Source: Loxodes magnus
Taxonomy: Eukaryota; Ciliophora; Karyorelictea; Loxodida; Loxodidae
Length of the DNA stretch: 64,000 bases
Direction of reading: 5' to 3'
Assembly: GCA_946699065.1 (NCBI GenBank)
Contig: CAMPDV010001177.1
Coordinates: 1 to 64,000, forward strand
Shown here: piece by piece, positions 63,690 to 64,000 of the stretch
Numbering within the stretch: position 1 is the stretch's first letter
How the letters are laid out: every line of letters begins with the position of its first letter
Notes under the pieces: generated by a model
The model's input: the letters and a program-made list of their open reading frames with translations, nothing else
Database searches by the model: none
What the model was told of the DNA's origin: nothing
Position numbers and translations under genes: made by a program

Positions 63690-64000
63690 ATTTTTTTTTA
63701 AAAATTTTAAGAGGAGAATTGAAACCAGGAACACTTTCTCTTTACTTAGCTTCATAAGTTTAATCCTCTTCAAACCAAAAAATATCAAATAAGTACAATC
63801 TAAAGAAATAATTCAGAACAGCAAAGTTCACTTAACTCTCAACACCTCAATAGATACTTAAAAAAATAATATTCATCATAATCATTAAAAGTATTAAAAA
63901 AAGAAAATTAAGTAAAAATATACGATAATTTAAAATAGACCCTGATAATTTTGATTTATATAATATTTAAATTGAACACTTGCACTCTTAATAGATGAAA
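63690..64000 (+). CDS. 5' part of the coiled-coil gene, copy 2 (runs off the window)
   Basis: Counterpart of 2564-2873 with a handful of substitutions and no indels in the last 290 bases. Several changes are conservative in one frame (DPDKLDLYN to DPDNFDLYN), but the reading frame is as ambiguous as in copy 1. Confidence 0.35.

Larger units (their letters stand above)
60574..64000 (+). repeat. Segmental duplication, right copy
   Basis: Direct repeat of 1-2873, extending past the window end. It differs by four extra MORN double units and scattered substitutions and 1-nt indels outside the kinase gene. The coding part shows no frame-breaking differences. Confidence 0.9.

Overview
The window is nuclear DNA of a ciliate that uses all three standard stop codons as sense codons. 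The Hsp70 gene needs TAA and TAG as Gln (GVWQN, ANDQGNRT, NDSQRQAT). The kinase motif RWMAPE and every MORN repeat need TGA as Trp. Hsp70 nevertheless ends EEVD-TGA, so TGA is also the stop. This matches the karyorelictean code (Loxodes/Parduczia type, table 27); a Condylostoma-type heterotrich (table 28) is the alternative. Introns appear to be tiny (16-29 nt, GT...AG). The DNA is very A+T rich. Because in-frame TAA/TAG are sense, an open frame is weak evidence, so many calls here rest on protein-like composition, conservation between copies, or recognised families.

Layout. 1-3469: 3' part of a kinase-MORN gene, a downstream duplicated block with a weak ORF, a G-tract plus GC-rich hairpin, and a probable coiled-coil gene. 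4581-7045: two MORN fragments in inverted orientation. 7068-9415: an unrecognised gene whose frames join through about six mini-introns. 9682-10137 and 10177-10558: a divergent pair of small unknown genes; the right one is cut off by a fragment of Hsp70. 10559-13247: a partial tandem array of the unit [Hsp70 - tRNA-His on the opposite strand - heat-shock elements]. One unit is only the Hsp70 3' end with an intact tRNA-His. The other is an Hsp70 with several short deletions and a decayed tRNA-His. 13248-48935: about 250 tandem copies of a ~143-bp, strongly G-over-C skewed satellite that begins immediately after the second copy of the heat-shock promoter. 48936-57800: A+T-rich DNA with a 2-kb duplicated module carrying paralogous unknown genes, a 260-bp near-identical repeat and other diverged repeats. 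57800-60048: nothing recognisable. 60049-62241: a complete TKL-type kinase with about 18 MORN repeats, followed by a second copy of the block seen at 1117-2873.

The most interesting point is the junction at 13247: a heat-shock promoter facing a 35.7-kb satellite. This is the same architecture as Drosophila hsr-omega, and recalls HSF1-driven human satellite III RNA. Expression cannot be seen from sequence.
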